Shown here: positions 11,682 through 22,107 of the stretch, piece by piece | Numbering within the stretch: position 1 is the first letter of the stretch | Layout: each line of letters opens with the position of its first letter | NCBI GenBank assembly: GCA_029378245.1 | Contig: JARKIF010000012.1 | Location: forward strand, 1,488,001 to 1,552,000 | Reading direction: 5' to 3' | Source: Roridomyces roridus | Taxonomy: Eukaryota; Basidiomycota; Agaricomycetes; Agaricales; Mycenaceae | DNA: 64,000 nucleotides | Position numbers and translations under genes: made by a program | The notes under the pieces: model-generated | Seen by the model: the letters and a program-made list of their open reading frames with translations, nothing else | Database searches by the model: none | Told to the model about the DNA's origin: nothing

Positions 11682-13912
11682 TCACGAACCCCGCGAGTAC
11701 ACGAGATACAACACCCACGCCGTCACCGTCAACGTACACATAACCCCCACACCAAACATCGTCCACATCCTCACCGGCTTCCTCAACTTACCATTCTTCT
11801 TCTCCTGCCCGCCCTCAAGCTTCGCCTTCTCCTGCCCATCATCTCTCCGCGCCGCCACAAGCCTCTCCCGCTCCGACATCCTCAACACCCCACCAAAATA
11901 CCGTGCATCCAAGACATGGTATACCATCCCATACACGACGTCGATGGCTTTGAGCGCGATGAGCAGGTATATCACATTATTGTACGTTTTTGAGCCCGTC
12001 GGGGTGTGGTCTTGGATTGCGCCGGTGGAGACGTCCATGATTACTGCGGCGGCGCTGTTGAATGCTGCGGGGAGTGAGTTGAAGGGGAGAAAGGAAAGGG
12101 AGGAGTGGATGATACGTGCCTTTCCAGATGCCGAATGCCTATGTAACAGACACCGTCAGAAAATTACATTGAAACAAGAAGACGGAAGACGTACAGTTCC
12201 GAGGTACTCTTGCTTCGGCACCAACAAAGGGATTGCAGCGATAAACGGAATGGCGTTGAAACTCAACGCGATGGAGTTCAAAATCGTCCTACAGTCAATC
12301 AATACCAACATCAACTTGAGAATCCCAGAATGCTGCGGGGGAAGGGAAAGAGGACGCACGGAACCATCGGATGGACATTCGACGTGAGCCCCATGAGGAC
12401 GTACACGACTATCCAAAGGAGTGCCGTCGCTGATACGTAGTACATTCGCCGGCCGTATCGGTCGAATAGGGCGCCGACGCAGCTGTTGGAGTCGTTAGCC
12501 GACTCTAGATCTTGTCTGAAGTCAGCAACAAGGGAAAGCGTACGGGGTGAGGAATATCGGGATGACTATACCGTCGTGTCAGTACGAGAAAAACATGACA
12601 AGGGGAGGAAGAAAGCGTACTTTGGCTGATGGAAGACGTATACCCGGCGACCAGGATGCTCGACCCGCGCGTCTGCACGATGAGGTCCGCGTTGATGCTC
12701 GTATACGCTGTTACATCGCCCGATTGAAGTAGCTATCAAGTCAAATTGTCAATAAATAAATATGAAAAATTACCTCACGGTAGAAAAGGAAGTGAGACAG
12801 ACGCACCTGGGAGAGTGTGATAATCCAAAACGCCGCGGGGAGCGACAAGATCGAGGCCCACGACATCTTTCTCCCTCGCCCTTTATCTGTGCGCTGTTTA
12901 GCGAGCTCCCTCCCTGAGATGAACCGCGCGTCGTTGGGGAGTCGGCGTTCGAAAAAAATGTAGGCCGCGTTGATGAGTAGTGTTACCGCGGCCATTATAC
13001 ACGAGACCTACCACCCGCGGCAATGAGACGGGCATTGGATGAAAAGGAAGTGGACTCACCCAGAAGCTCCATCCCCACCATCCTGTACCCTCCGCGATAG
13101 GCACGGAAGTCGCCTTGGAGATCGTGTTGATCACTCGTCCGAAAGCGATGTCGACAGCATAGACGAAACCTAGATGATTTCCGTAGAAGTAGTGGGTGTA
13201 TAGTTTGGATTGCGCGCTTTCGATTATATCTATGGCCGGTCGTTATATATGGGAAGATGAATGGGAGAACAAAGTTCGCACTGGAGCCAAGACCGAGTAT
13301 GACGTTCCCAGCCACCATAGTCCTGAAGCTGGATCGAGTTGCGCCGATCCCGCTGACGAGGGTGCCGAGAGAGATGGCAACTAGGGCTCTGTGAGTGTGA
13401 ATGCTGTACGACTGCGATAATAAACACGCACCGGAGGATAACATGGAGCCCCACGAAGGACCGAACCAATCCATGACGATACCACCGACGACTGGAAGCA
13501 CGGTGTTCACGAGCGCGTTGGCCGAGGCAATCTGCCAACGTTCTCAGTGGAATAGTTTACAGTGAGAGAGAGGGAACCTTACCACGCCGTACTGAGCATT
13601 GGTTATATCGAGCTCCTTCTTGAGCGTCGATTTGAGCGGGGACAGCGCCGCCGTAGCCCAGTTGGATCCGACTGCGCGTTTGAATCACATGAAGTCCAAG
13701 TCGCTAGGCAGAAGGACACTATACTCACTGGTGAACATCAAGACGCAGAGGAGCGCGGGACCCTTGACACGCCATGGATAGTCCACGATCTCCAGCGACG
13801 AGGTATCCGACGCTGACTCGACTTGTCCGTCTTCGGGGATGCGTTCCTTGGTGTCATCGAGAGACGTCGCGCTCGGACTCGCAGTCGCAGGGGGGGGAGA
13901 AGAAGGGGACAT
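11682..13912 (-). CDS. MFS transporter, MFSD1-like
   Basis: A multi-exon major facilitator superfamily transporter. The cytosolic N-terminus starts MSPSSPPPATASPSATS and is followed by the first helix, WRVKGPALLCVLMFTS. Later exons give NAQYGVIASANALVNTVLPVVGGI, the MFS-style loop MDWFGPSWG, SFRTMVAGNVILGLGS, VINTISKATSVPIAE, a central loop RRLPNDARFISGRELAKQR, GALFDRYGRRMYYVS (second loop with D-R-x-G-R-R), SIALSFNAIPFIAAIPLLV and PKQEYLGT. A last exon ends in one more helix and YSRGS. The order, the LGT motif and the DRYGRR motif match the MFSD1-type branch, whose animal member is a lysosomal dipeptide uniporter; that substrate is not shown here. Around ten introns split the gene. It is divergent from the F-box gene at 14313 across a shared promoter of about 400 bases. 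Confidence 0.8.
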
Positions 13913-14312
13913 CGATGATATCTGATAAGATGCACGCGTTTTTAAGAGGCTTGGCTAAAATCCAGACCCGAGTCGGCGATGGGATCAGAGGGGATCATCC
14001 GTAGGGCCTAGGCGGGTGTCGGACCCGAGCGCCGAAAGAGATTCCTTGGCCAGAAACAAAGAATGAATGTTATGCGCTATTGAAACGGTGCGGTGTGGAT
14101 GCTGGCCTATGTGGAGGCCCAAATTCTGGGAAGAGCCCACGCGGACGCCGGATACGCATTCTGAATTCAAGCTTTCGCGATATTTGTCGTCGTCGTCGGA
14201 TGAACGGCGCCGATGAGTCGATGACTAAAGACGGTTGATGAGCCCGGGTGATCCGTGTTTCCGAGAATCGGCCTTCATCACATCATTTCTCCAACCCTTC
14301 TCTCACACGCCC
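13913..14312. promoter_or_regulatory. Shared divergent promoter region
   Basis: About 400 bases separate the MFS transporter (-) and the F-box gene (+). No specific factor site was recognised. An in-frame ATG at 14235 would extend the F-box protein by 26 residues. Confidence 0.4.
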
Positions 14313-15619
14313 ATGGACGACTTGGCACAGGAGCTCATAGACGAGATCCTCGAATTTCTTCATGACGATCTTCCTAGTCTCCTCTCTACCAGCTTGGTCG
14401 CACGGAAATGGGTCTTTACCCCTCGGCGCCACGTGTTCGCCAGTATCGCGGTGTATCACTGCTTTCTGGGCCACAGACATGGCGCAGGCTTTGTCGACAA
14501 CGCACACCGCTTCCTCGACATCTGCCGCTCTCCCCATTGCTCCATACTCCCATCCATCCGCGAGGTGGCGGTCAACATCAACACCGACTTCTCTCCCGAC
14601 GGTCCTGTCCTCGGCTTGCTCCAGGACGTTATCAAGACGTTGGGCCGTGCGCCAATCCAAAAGCTCGTCTTTTTAGACCATGGGGCGTCCCTTTTCGCCG
14701 AGCCGGTGTCACTTGCTTCGATGGCATCGCATTTTCCCCACCTTCGCGAGTTTGCGTACAATGCGCTCGAGCGGGTCTCGGACGAAATCTACGCCCTCCT
14801 CTCTGCACTCCCGGATTTACACGTCCTTTCGATTTATACCAACTACAAGGATTCGCCCACGGTGCCCATTACCCGCATTCCCCTTCCTGCGGGGTCCTTC
14901 ACGCAACTCCACACCCTTCGTCTACGTCTATACCCGACGCAGTCCGAAGAGCTGCGATCGTGGCTGCACACCGCCTCGCTGCGCCTCGAATCACTCCACC
15001 TAACTATATTTCACTGTTACCACAACGGATGGGGTCCAATATCCGCACTCAGTGCGCTCCTCCTCGGGGCAACCGCGGCCCATCTGCGGGACCTCGCGAT
15101 CCACGTCAAGTATGAGGACAGTGATCATAGGGTTGCAGACCAAATACGTCTTGATAAACTTTCCGATGGCGATTGTACGCATTCTTTCTTTCCCTCGAGA
15201 ACCTACGCTGACTACTTCATGTAGTGGATTTCAGCGCACTAACCAACCTACGCACCCTCCATCTAACAACACACAACGTCAACGCAGTATGCCAAGCGCT
15301 CTCCACCCTCCCTCCGTCGACCCTGCGCGCCTTCCGCTACGACTTTTCGCATTGGATATACTACGACGACGTCCCATGCCGGTGCAGCCCTGCCGAGGTA
15401 CACCAATTCGTCGGCGTCATGAATGCACAATCATTATTCGACTCGCTCGAGCGTTTCGATTTGGGTGTGCCTGTGTATTTCGGGGATGCTGGGATTGCGA
15501 GGTTGCGAGATCATTTTGGGCGGTGGAAGGATGATGGGAGGATGAGGATTGAGAGGTCGGAGGACGAGTTTGAGGTTGATACGTGGGCGAGTGTGAATAA
15601 GGAAAGGTTTGGCGGGTGA
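14313..15619 (+). CDS. F-box protein with LRR-like C-terminus
   Basis: An F-box protein, the likely substrate adaptor of an SCF ubiquitin ligase. The start MDDLAQELIDEILEFL places the F-box at the N-terminus as usual; the in-frame ATG at 14235 gives an unneeded leader. After the F-box (to about residue 45) come Leu-rich segments such as FPHLREFAYNAL, LPDLHVLSIYTNY and FTQLHTLRLRLYP, typical of the irregular LRRs in basidiomycete F-box proteins. One intron at about 15174-15223 (GTACGCATTC...TTCATGTAG) joins DGD to LDFSALTNLRTLHL. The product is about 420 residues and ends NKERFGG. The target is unknown. Confidence 0.75.
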
Positions 15620-15826
15620 TTGCAATTTTCCAGGTGAGTAACTTATGGTATCTATGGATGTTGAATAAATAATCGGCATGGTATTTAATCCTGCCTCCGC
15701 GGCTCCCCGGTCTAGTCGAAGATGGTAAGATGGGGACATTGACGTGATAGAGTATCCAAGGGATCTCGGCGCCAAAGGACCGATACAGATTTCTTCCACT
15801 GGCGTCGGATACGATCACAAGGATTA
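15620..15826. other. 3' flank of the F-box gene and left TA target of the transposon
   Basis: No gene. The last two bases (15825-15826, TA) directly precede the terminal repeat of the transposon that starts at 15827. Confidence 0.5.
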
Positions 15827-16128
15827 TTGCCGTTTGCAGAATAGTTGGCGCGGATCATGATGGTGTGATTTTTGGCTCATTTCAGCCCGAATCTTAGAAC
15901 GCTCATTTCTCCACAACCGCTGCACCAATTCGCAAGATTTTGGTATCACCGTAATCGCCTCGTCCACGCGCAGGGCGCCCCATAATTTTTTGAGCCCGGA
16001 ATTTGGTGCCTTGCAACTCTGTTTCAAGTACTAGCACGAGAACGGCTGTAACTTCACGTAGACTGCTCAGAATAACCCCATTTTCGAATATGTTGTCGTC
16101 CTACATGTACTCTAGGGCGCCCTGGGTG
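15827..16128 (+). repeat. Transposon terminal repeat, copy 1 (~305 bp)
   Basis: Starts TTGCCGTTTGCAGAATAG directly after TA. It matches 48800-49108 almost throughout, with small differences: TTTTTT versus TTTTT near 15985, a changed stretch near 16025 where copy 2 has TTCCGGCACCCCAAG, and a few substitutions. Similarity ends after GGGCGCCC(T/C)GGGTG. Confidence 0.85.
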
Positions 16129-16226
16129 TGCGGCTGCCCAGGGATAGGTTCTTCAGCTATAGTTTGCCCCAAGATCAAAGCACACCACACTTGCAAATCT
16201 TGCTTGCCTCTGTCGATTCTACGCTC

Positions 16227-18634
16227 ATGGCCAACAGCAAAAAGAAGAAGGCACCACCCACAGGACAACGAAAAATCACCAAAGTACAGAAACCCCCTAC
16301 CCCTACCCCACCTCGTCCCAAGCCTCGGCGTAAGAAAAAAGAGGTGGAGGAACCCCAAGAGCCCCAGCCCACAGCGGTGGTGGACATAACCTCTCCCTCT
16401 CCAGCCCGTCGTCCTAAACAGAAACGGGTCAAGCTCCTCTACACGTTACCTCCCAGCTTTGCAGCTCGTCTCGACGAGCAACCACAAGAGCCCGAAGAGA
16501 ATGGGGAGGCTGCCGCTGCGGCCGCACTGGTAGCAATGGGTGGAGGGACGAGATCCATGACGCAGACCGCTGCCCGGCGTCACCTCCCTAGTTTCGACGA
16601 GCAAATGGACCGCATTTTCGCCAGCACAGTCCCGGGTGCTACTGTCGAAGAGTTGAGGCAGGCGAGAAAAGACGATCACGATCACGAAGAGGACGGGATA
16701 GATATCGTGGACTCCAATGAGTCAGGCTCGGACCAATCGAGCTCTGACGAGGACGATGACGACGAGGAAATCGCTGCGGATGAGCTAGGTATGTGTCGCC
16801 AAGTCATTGGGATTTCCACTTACCGTTGTCCAGCTGTCCAGAGCTCACCTGCTCGTGAAGCAAAAGCCCGCAAAGATGTGGTCAAGATACGCTTCATGGT
16901 ACCCGTTGGAGCGGCGTCGCGCGAGCTTGATCTCAAGTCAAACGCGGACTTCGCTGCTTTCATGACAGCTTTGTCAAAAAGCATGGGCAAACCCAAAACA
17001 CTACTCGATGAGATTGCATACACCATTTCGTGGGCCCCAAAGACTCCCAAACAGCTCCCGACCCTCTTGGAGAACGATACCTCCTGGAAAAACCTTCTCA
17101 GTCGTGTGGGCGACTTTGTAACATAACGAAGAATGAGTGACACATGTTATAGCGTCTGTCTACGAGAGACTAGCGACTTTGTAGAGAAATGCAAGGGGAA
17201 GAAGGGCAACGGGAAGATCAAGGAATTTTCGATTACCATCCAAGGGGCACCAAAGATAAGAGACTAGCACATCACCTCGAATTTTTTTATTCAGCCAAAT
17301 CGGCAGACCCTCCCCCCCTCTATAAAAGGAAATTTCCTTTTTGGGACACATCAAATGTCATTATTGTGGGTATTTTGGGCCCCCTGCAGCCTGCTCCCTG
17401 TACATGCCTCCCAAGGGCTTCCAGCCTATTCTATCAGCTCTGGAGCCCAAGATCAGGGTTTTCCATCAAAATTCTGAATTGACGGAGGTCCACATGTGAC
17501 CAGAGCACGTGACTAATTGGACACGTGACCAAGTCGGGACCATGTACTGAAAAAATTGAGAAAGTCCTCTGGGGCTCTTTCCAGTGGCCTACTATGCAAA
17601 CAGGGCCTTTCCAGCCCTTTCCAGCGTCTGCGGAAATTTGGTACAAAACTTTTTTTTCAGCCCTTGAAGGGACCCCCTCCTCCCCTCCTATAATAGGAAA
17701 TTCCTTATCTTTGGTGCCCCTTGTTACCATCCTCGACACCTCGGGCAGTGAAAATGCTGGTCAACAGAAGGGGAAGAAGTCGAAGGTAAGTCATTGTTTG
17801 ATAGCTGCCGCTCTTGCTTCTCACCATCGACATTTCCCAGGACAAGCCCAGTGAGGTCGAGCCGGCGCCCGCGGATAAGGCAACGGCCAACTTCTATAAG
17901 CAGCTAGAGGACAAGTGGCACTGCGACGAGCATGACAGGCCGTGCTATTTCCTCACTGACGGCCCGCACCATCACCTCACCAACCACGAACTTGCCAAGT
18001 GGGCATGGCTCATTGTGAGTTGCTGATTACTGCATTGAGATGAGCCTGACTTTGGTGGAAGGAACGACGCGAGGCTACAGTTAAGCTCCTTCCCACCGAG
18101 CTCAACATTGCGGATGCCGCGCTCGAGGCAACGGAGCGCCCAGAGAGCGTTGGCACGTGTCGGCACAGAGCCCGAGACGCCTGGGTGGATCCGCGAGCTG
18201 GTGATGCCCATGCTGGGTTTTGCCATGGGTGGAATGGCACGAAACAACGCGGCCATGGAGACTCCTGTGCGCGCGGCACCCCATCCAGCAACTCCCGGCC
18301 CATCTCGTCGTGCAGCCAGCCCGGACACCAATCTGCTGTCTAGTGGCACCAAACGCGCCGCATCAAGCATGGCTCCTTCGATGCCCCAGTGACTGGCTTG
18401 GCTGGACGACGACGATAGCCGTGGCAGGCGTCACAATCTTTGTTTCAGCAATTATAGTGCCACTTTCAAGACGAATGGCTTCTTCGATTTGGGAGACATG
18501 GAAGACACGTCAGCTGCGGATCTGGCAATTATGCTCGATGCCCCCTATCGGTATAGCGAATTGTCTCGCCAAGTATGCAGCGGAGGACTTGGACAAATTG
18601 AATCGGGAAGCAAAAAGGGCTCGTACATTTGAAT
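16227..18634 (+). pseudogene. Transposon-borne gene of unknown function, disrupted
   Basis: Starts MANSKKKKAPPTGQRK. It has a Lys/Pro-rich N-terminus, an acidic Asp/Glu stretch and, after an intron at 16788-16832, a compact domain (VKIRFMVPVG...DLKSNADFAAFM...WAPKTPKQLP) that looks like a PB1 or ubiquitin-like fold. The frame then meets a stop at 17126. Coding resumes at FVEKCKGKKGNGKIKEFSITI, which is broken by a 483-bp MITE (17241-17723), and continues with DTSGSENAGQQKGKKSK, then YKQLEDKWHCDEHDRPCYF (Cys/His-rich) and LTNHELAKWAWLI. The end (FFDLGDMEDTSAADLAIML) resembles a SAM-like helical domain. Frames change around 18150 and 18390, so this copy is decayed. It lies inside the transposon and converges on the transposase with a 19-base gap. 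Confidence 0.6.
17241..17723. mobile_element. hAT-like MITE, 483 bp
   Basis: The ends CAAGGGGCACCAAAGATAAG and its exact reverse complement form 20-bp terminal inverted repeats. Both sides carry the 8-bp target duplication TTACCATC (17233-17240 and 17724-17731), as hAT elements make. No coding capacity. Inside, a TATAA(A/T)AGGAAAT motif next to a Pyr-rich tract occurs twice in direct orientation. It interrupts the transposon-borne gene between ITI and LDTSG. Confidence 0.9.
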
Positions 18635-18653
18635 AATCCCGTATTTTACAATA

Positions 18654-18911
18654 TTATAGATAACCACAATGATGAAAAAAGCCGAGGGCAGCCTCAGAAG
18701 TGACCGAGTAAGCTGCGTCGATGAGATGTAGGTATACATAAGTGTCGTCCTCCACCTGATTGACATCCTGTCTTCCCAGCACACCCTCCCGGCGGACGTA
18801 GGCCTTGATGACAGAGAACGCGAGCTCGATTGGGTTGTAATCCGGGGAATACGGAGGAAGAAACATGTACTTCATTCCTCTAGAATAAAGAGTCATTCGA
18901 TGGAGAGTCAA
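18654..18911 (-). pseudogene. DDE transposase, C-terminal part (separated)
   Basis: Encodes GMKYMFLPPYSPDYNPIE, the third catalytic Glu motif of DDE_3 (IS630/Tc1/mariner) transposases, then FSVIKAYVRREG and a C-terminus ending FFHHCGYL. The RNase-H-like core with the first two Asp residues is missing here. It is found on the plus strand at 49205-50091. An acceptor site (TTATTCTAG) lies just upstream of GMKYM, and about 40 bases further is the coding end ELIES that would follow HKDPAI of the other part. The stop is 19 bases from the stop of the convergent gene. Confidence 0.85.
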
Positions 18912-18953
18912 TGATGGAAATGCTCGTACAGAGATTCAATGAGCTCCAGGATG

Positions 18954-19567
18954 TAGTGGTGGGTGGGTCCGGTTCAAACAAACAGTTCGAACCTGAACCG
19001 AACCGAACCGAACGCCCGTTCAGCGTTCAGGTTCAACAAATTGCCGAACGTGAACGCAAAGTTCGGTTCAGCGTTCGGGTGGGAGTGAGCGCGTTTGAAC
19101 ACGAACGCGAAGTTGAACCGAAAGCCGCCATTGTGGTCACTTTGACCGCAATTCCGAGGTTATTACCAGCTTGAGACTCGTCAAACTAATAGAAACATTG
19201 ACACAGTCACCTTTGATCCAACAGCACCCAGGTCTGAGACTGTGGTGGGTTGGCACGGGAGGTCTGATCAGTGTTGATGGCACATCAAAGCGGCGCGATT
19301 AGGGTTGTAGAGCTTTGCGCAGGTAAAATTGCACTGGGTGCATAATCTGTATAATTGAGTGCTGTCCCAACTACATTGGAAGGTCACCATATCGTAAATT
19401 CCGCTTAGATTATCACCGGGAAAATCGGGGGTTCGAACGCGTTCGAACGCCGAACTGAACGTGAACGCGCGTTCAGGTTCAAGGTTCGGGAGTTCGCTGA
19501 ACCGAACGTGGCGTTCGCGTTCGGCGTTCGGCAAAAAGGGCCCCGAACGCGAACCGAACCGGACCGA
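18954..19567. mobile_element. TTCGAAC-rich MITE inside the transposase, left part
   Basis: Begins TAGTGGTGGGTGGGTCCGG and is made of variants of GAACCTGAACCGAACG at both ends (18970-19130 and 19430-19567). Its other end is TAGTGATGGGTCGG at 50092-50105, beyond the second solo LTR. When the inversion is undone, the two ends match at 19 of 21 bases as terminal inverted repeats. They are flanked by the 5-bp repeat CATCC (transposase strand) within the transposase frame. It is related to the element at 54825-55457. Confidence 0.8.
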
Positions 19568-21084
19568 TGATGAGCATGGAATTTGACTGCCCTTGAAAAC
19601 ACGCTTTTTGCACGATTTCAGATGTGGTTTCCATACTATATGATCTCAATACGAGAGCTGATGTCGAGCCCAGAGACAGTCAGTACGGTGGATACTTTAG
19701 AGTACTATACAGGTTGAAGGGTATTTACCTGGATACGACTGATGGACTCACTCCGAAACATGTAGGAGGTGTGGATACCTGCCTTACCAATGGGATACAC
19801 CAATTAAACAGTTCTTAACCGTTGTACGATTGTCAGCAGTTCGAACCTTGGTGCAAGTGCAATTCGGAGGTTCGGGAGTTCACAGAATGATGGGCAAGTC
19901 GGCCGAATGACCTGAAACATGAGCAGACCGCCGATACGGGTCCGATGGAAGTGACGTAGTAGCCATCACCTGTCGGAACAAGTGGATTCCGGCTTGGATA
20001 CGGACTTTTGGTCAAGTATCTGCTGGTATCCGAGACCAAGAGTGGGAGATATGGGTATCGTTCGAAACCTACAACACGTGGGAGTACATTTTGAGGCCAT
20101 ACTCTGGAGGGGAAGAAGGGATACAAGATATCCAAACTGTCCGAGTCATGGATCAGCGATGGAATCACGAGATAACATGCTGAATCATGGCTTGGCGCTC
20201 TGGCTGACTGAGCACCAGTGCCAGATCAACCAATCAGGTCGTTTCTATTCAGGATACGTGGGAGATTCATCATTATTGCGCCATTCGTTTGTACTATCAT
20301 ATGATCCCCGGACATGTATAAAGTAGATAGAGTGTTACCCAAGAGGGCAGCAGATACTTCCCCCACTAGCAAGCTACCAGCTGCGACTAAGGGATTTGTC
20401 CGAGGCTTTCGAAGGTGCATTGCGTAGCTTAGCAATCGCCCTTGAAAATCTAAATTGTTGTTTTGTTGGCTCCCGTTGTGTGAATCGAGTTTGAAGCATA
20501 GTTTGGTTCGAGTGCAAGTTGGATTGTGATTAGGGTTTCAGCTCAGTGGCAGCTTTGGAAGGCTTGCTACGGCTTGGTACGGTTTGTGTGTCAGTTAGGG
20601 TCTGGTTGTGTGTTCAGTGTCAGGAATTGGTTCAGGAATTGTTGGAATTTGTGAAATCCGTGTTGTATCGGTCGCTGTCGTCTTCAGATACCAGTGTAAA
20701 AGGGATCGAGAGACCCAAATACCTGCTTTATTGCAAAAACCCGGCTTTAGCCAAACTCAATCTATCTTTTGTGTTAGCTGTGAAGCTTTAAAATCTACAA
20801 AACGCTTTAGAATCGCCATCCTTGGTTTTCATCAAGGATTTTGATTCGCAATACAAAACTCGACCAATCATATCGAGACAATATCACAGTATTCCCTACA
20901 ACCTTTCATAAGGCCCTGTACTAGGGACTTATACTCGCCTTTGCCTGCTGTCAATATAGTTGTCACTCGCCCCGGAGCTTCGTGATTGGGTTGTTTAGAT
21001 ATAGATTCGTCTGTATCGAGACTCATCTAGTCTTGTTGTTTCGAGTTGGTTGATTTCTATAGTAGGTTTAGAGCACATACATCA
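19568..21084. mobile_element. Solo LTR-like element, copy 1 (1,517 bp)
   Basis: Starts TGATGAGCATGG and ends CATACATCA, the TG...CA ends of an LTR. It is the reverse complement of 50106-51622: equal length, and identical over every part I compared, including seven identical spurious ORFs. A TATAAAG motif lies near 20318. No reverse transcriptase, protease or integrase lies beside it, so it is a solo LTR or a short LTR-ended element. Its flanks here do not match (CCGA left, GCGG right); they match only after exchange with the other copy. Confidence 0.85.
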
Positions 21085-21484
21085 GCGGCTGGCATAAAAT
21101 ATATACAAACAACATAGCCACAATCTTAAGAAATTCCAAAGAAAATCGGGGAGCCTCTTTGCTCAAGCTAAATAAAATCATTCAAGCTGTAAAAATGATA
21201 GATATGACTCATATGGGCATCCCCGTTTTTTTTCTGGCACTCTTCCCGTTGTATTTCAGGTGCTGTGGGCCAGAAGTAGGGAAAAACTGCCCTTTTGCTT
21301 GTGGCACACTCAATCTAGGCTTTATTATATTGAGAAAGTCAGCTAGATGCCTTCATATGACCCTTTCACAGACTTTCGGTCACCCCAATGATTTTATTTG
21401 GATTGAGGAAAGAGGCTCCCCGATTTTCTTTGGAATTTCTTCCGATTGTGGCTATGTTGTTTGTATATATTTTATGCCAGCCGC
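21085..21484. mobile_element. 400-bp element with ~76-bp terminal inverted repeats
   Basis: The ends GCGGCTGGCATAAAATATAT and its complement extend as near-perfect inverted repeats of about 76 bp (21085-21160 and 21409-21484), with a difference only around CTTAAG versus CGGAAG. The core (about 250 bp) is AT-rich with no convincing gene. It sits directly between the solo LTR and the LTR-like repeat at 21485. Confidence 0.75.
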
Positions 21485-22107
21485 TGTGGAGAGGTTCACC
21501 CCCAACTTCAAGATCACATATCAGCCGTTAACTCCGAAACTCCCGATAATCCCGATACATCAATTCAGTACATAATCCATCAATCAAGCAAGTACATACC
21601 CCGCTGTGAATGCCGCTACTCTTAGTGTGAACCTCGAAACTGCGGCTGGGTAGGAACCTGATATAAGGAGTGGAAAAGTAGCTAGTCTTAGTATGTAGTA
21701 CCCCCCAGTTTTCACTGGTGCTGTGGTCTGTACCAAACAATCTTATCTTTTTTTATCTAGCTTTCACATTGGTCGCGTGGCTCGGTCGTAAATCCGCTGC
21801 CCAGGGTCAATACCACCGTTCATCCCGCTGCCCGCTCGCTGTCCATCACAGCGATCAAATCCCGCCATCACCGCCATCAGTTCCGCTGTTCCGCCGTATT
21901 CATAGCCACCACCGTTTTTGGCTATCCGTATCCGTCCCACCGTATTTCTGCCGTTCACGTACCACCCACTGAATATTATCTGTTGACCAGATACGGTCGT
22001 TGATTGCCCCCATTTGGAGTGTTGACGCAATTCCCCCACTCGTTCGACTTCCGTGGCCAAAGACAAGCCTGATCGGATTTCGAAAAGCATTATTTTACGT
22101 TGTCACA
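21485..22107 (-). repeat. LTR-like repeat (623 bp) abutting the NLR coding sequence
   Basis: Read on the minus strand it starts TGTGACAACGTAAAATAATG and ends CCTCTCCACA, i.e. TG...CA. The last ~180 bp are shared with 51627-51810, there in the direct orientation (TGTGGAGAGGTTCACC...). The NLR reading frame runs without a break into its first base (...GCCGAGTAC then TGTGAC), marking an insertion in the gene. The rest of the two copies differ, so they are diverged relatives. Confidence 0.6.

Larger units (their letters stand above)
15827..18953. mobile_element. Tc1/mariner-type DNA transposon, left part (split by inversion)
   Basis: This is the larger part of one transposon whose other part is at 48800-50091. 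It has a TA at its outer edge, a terminal repeat of about 305 bp (15827-16128), an unknown gene on the plus strand (16227-18634) and the C-terminal exon of a DDE transposase on the minus strand (18911-18654). The matching terminal repeat at 48800-49108 is now in the same orientation. It becomes a proper inverted repeat if the segment between the two solo LTRs is flipped, and it is also flanked by TA. Including inserts the left part is 3.1 kb. TA target duplication and a DDE_3 transposase are hallmarks of the Tc1/mariner/IS630 superfamily. TIRs of 300 bp and a second gene are unusual for it. Confidence 0.75.

Noticed and set aside
18960..19140. TTCGAAC-type repeats considered as a CRISPR-like array
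   Set aside because: Irregular spacing, both orientations, no unique spacers and a eukaryotic genome; they are the ends of a MITE.
19982..20326. ORFs inside the 1.5-kb LTR-like elements (114 and 111 codons)
   Set aside because: They overlap each other on opposite strands, have no domain and lie in an LTR. Their identity in the two copies only reflects the repeat's identity.
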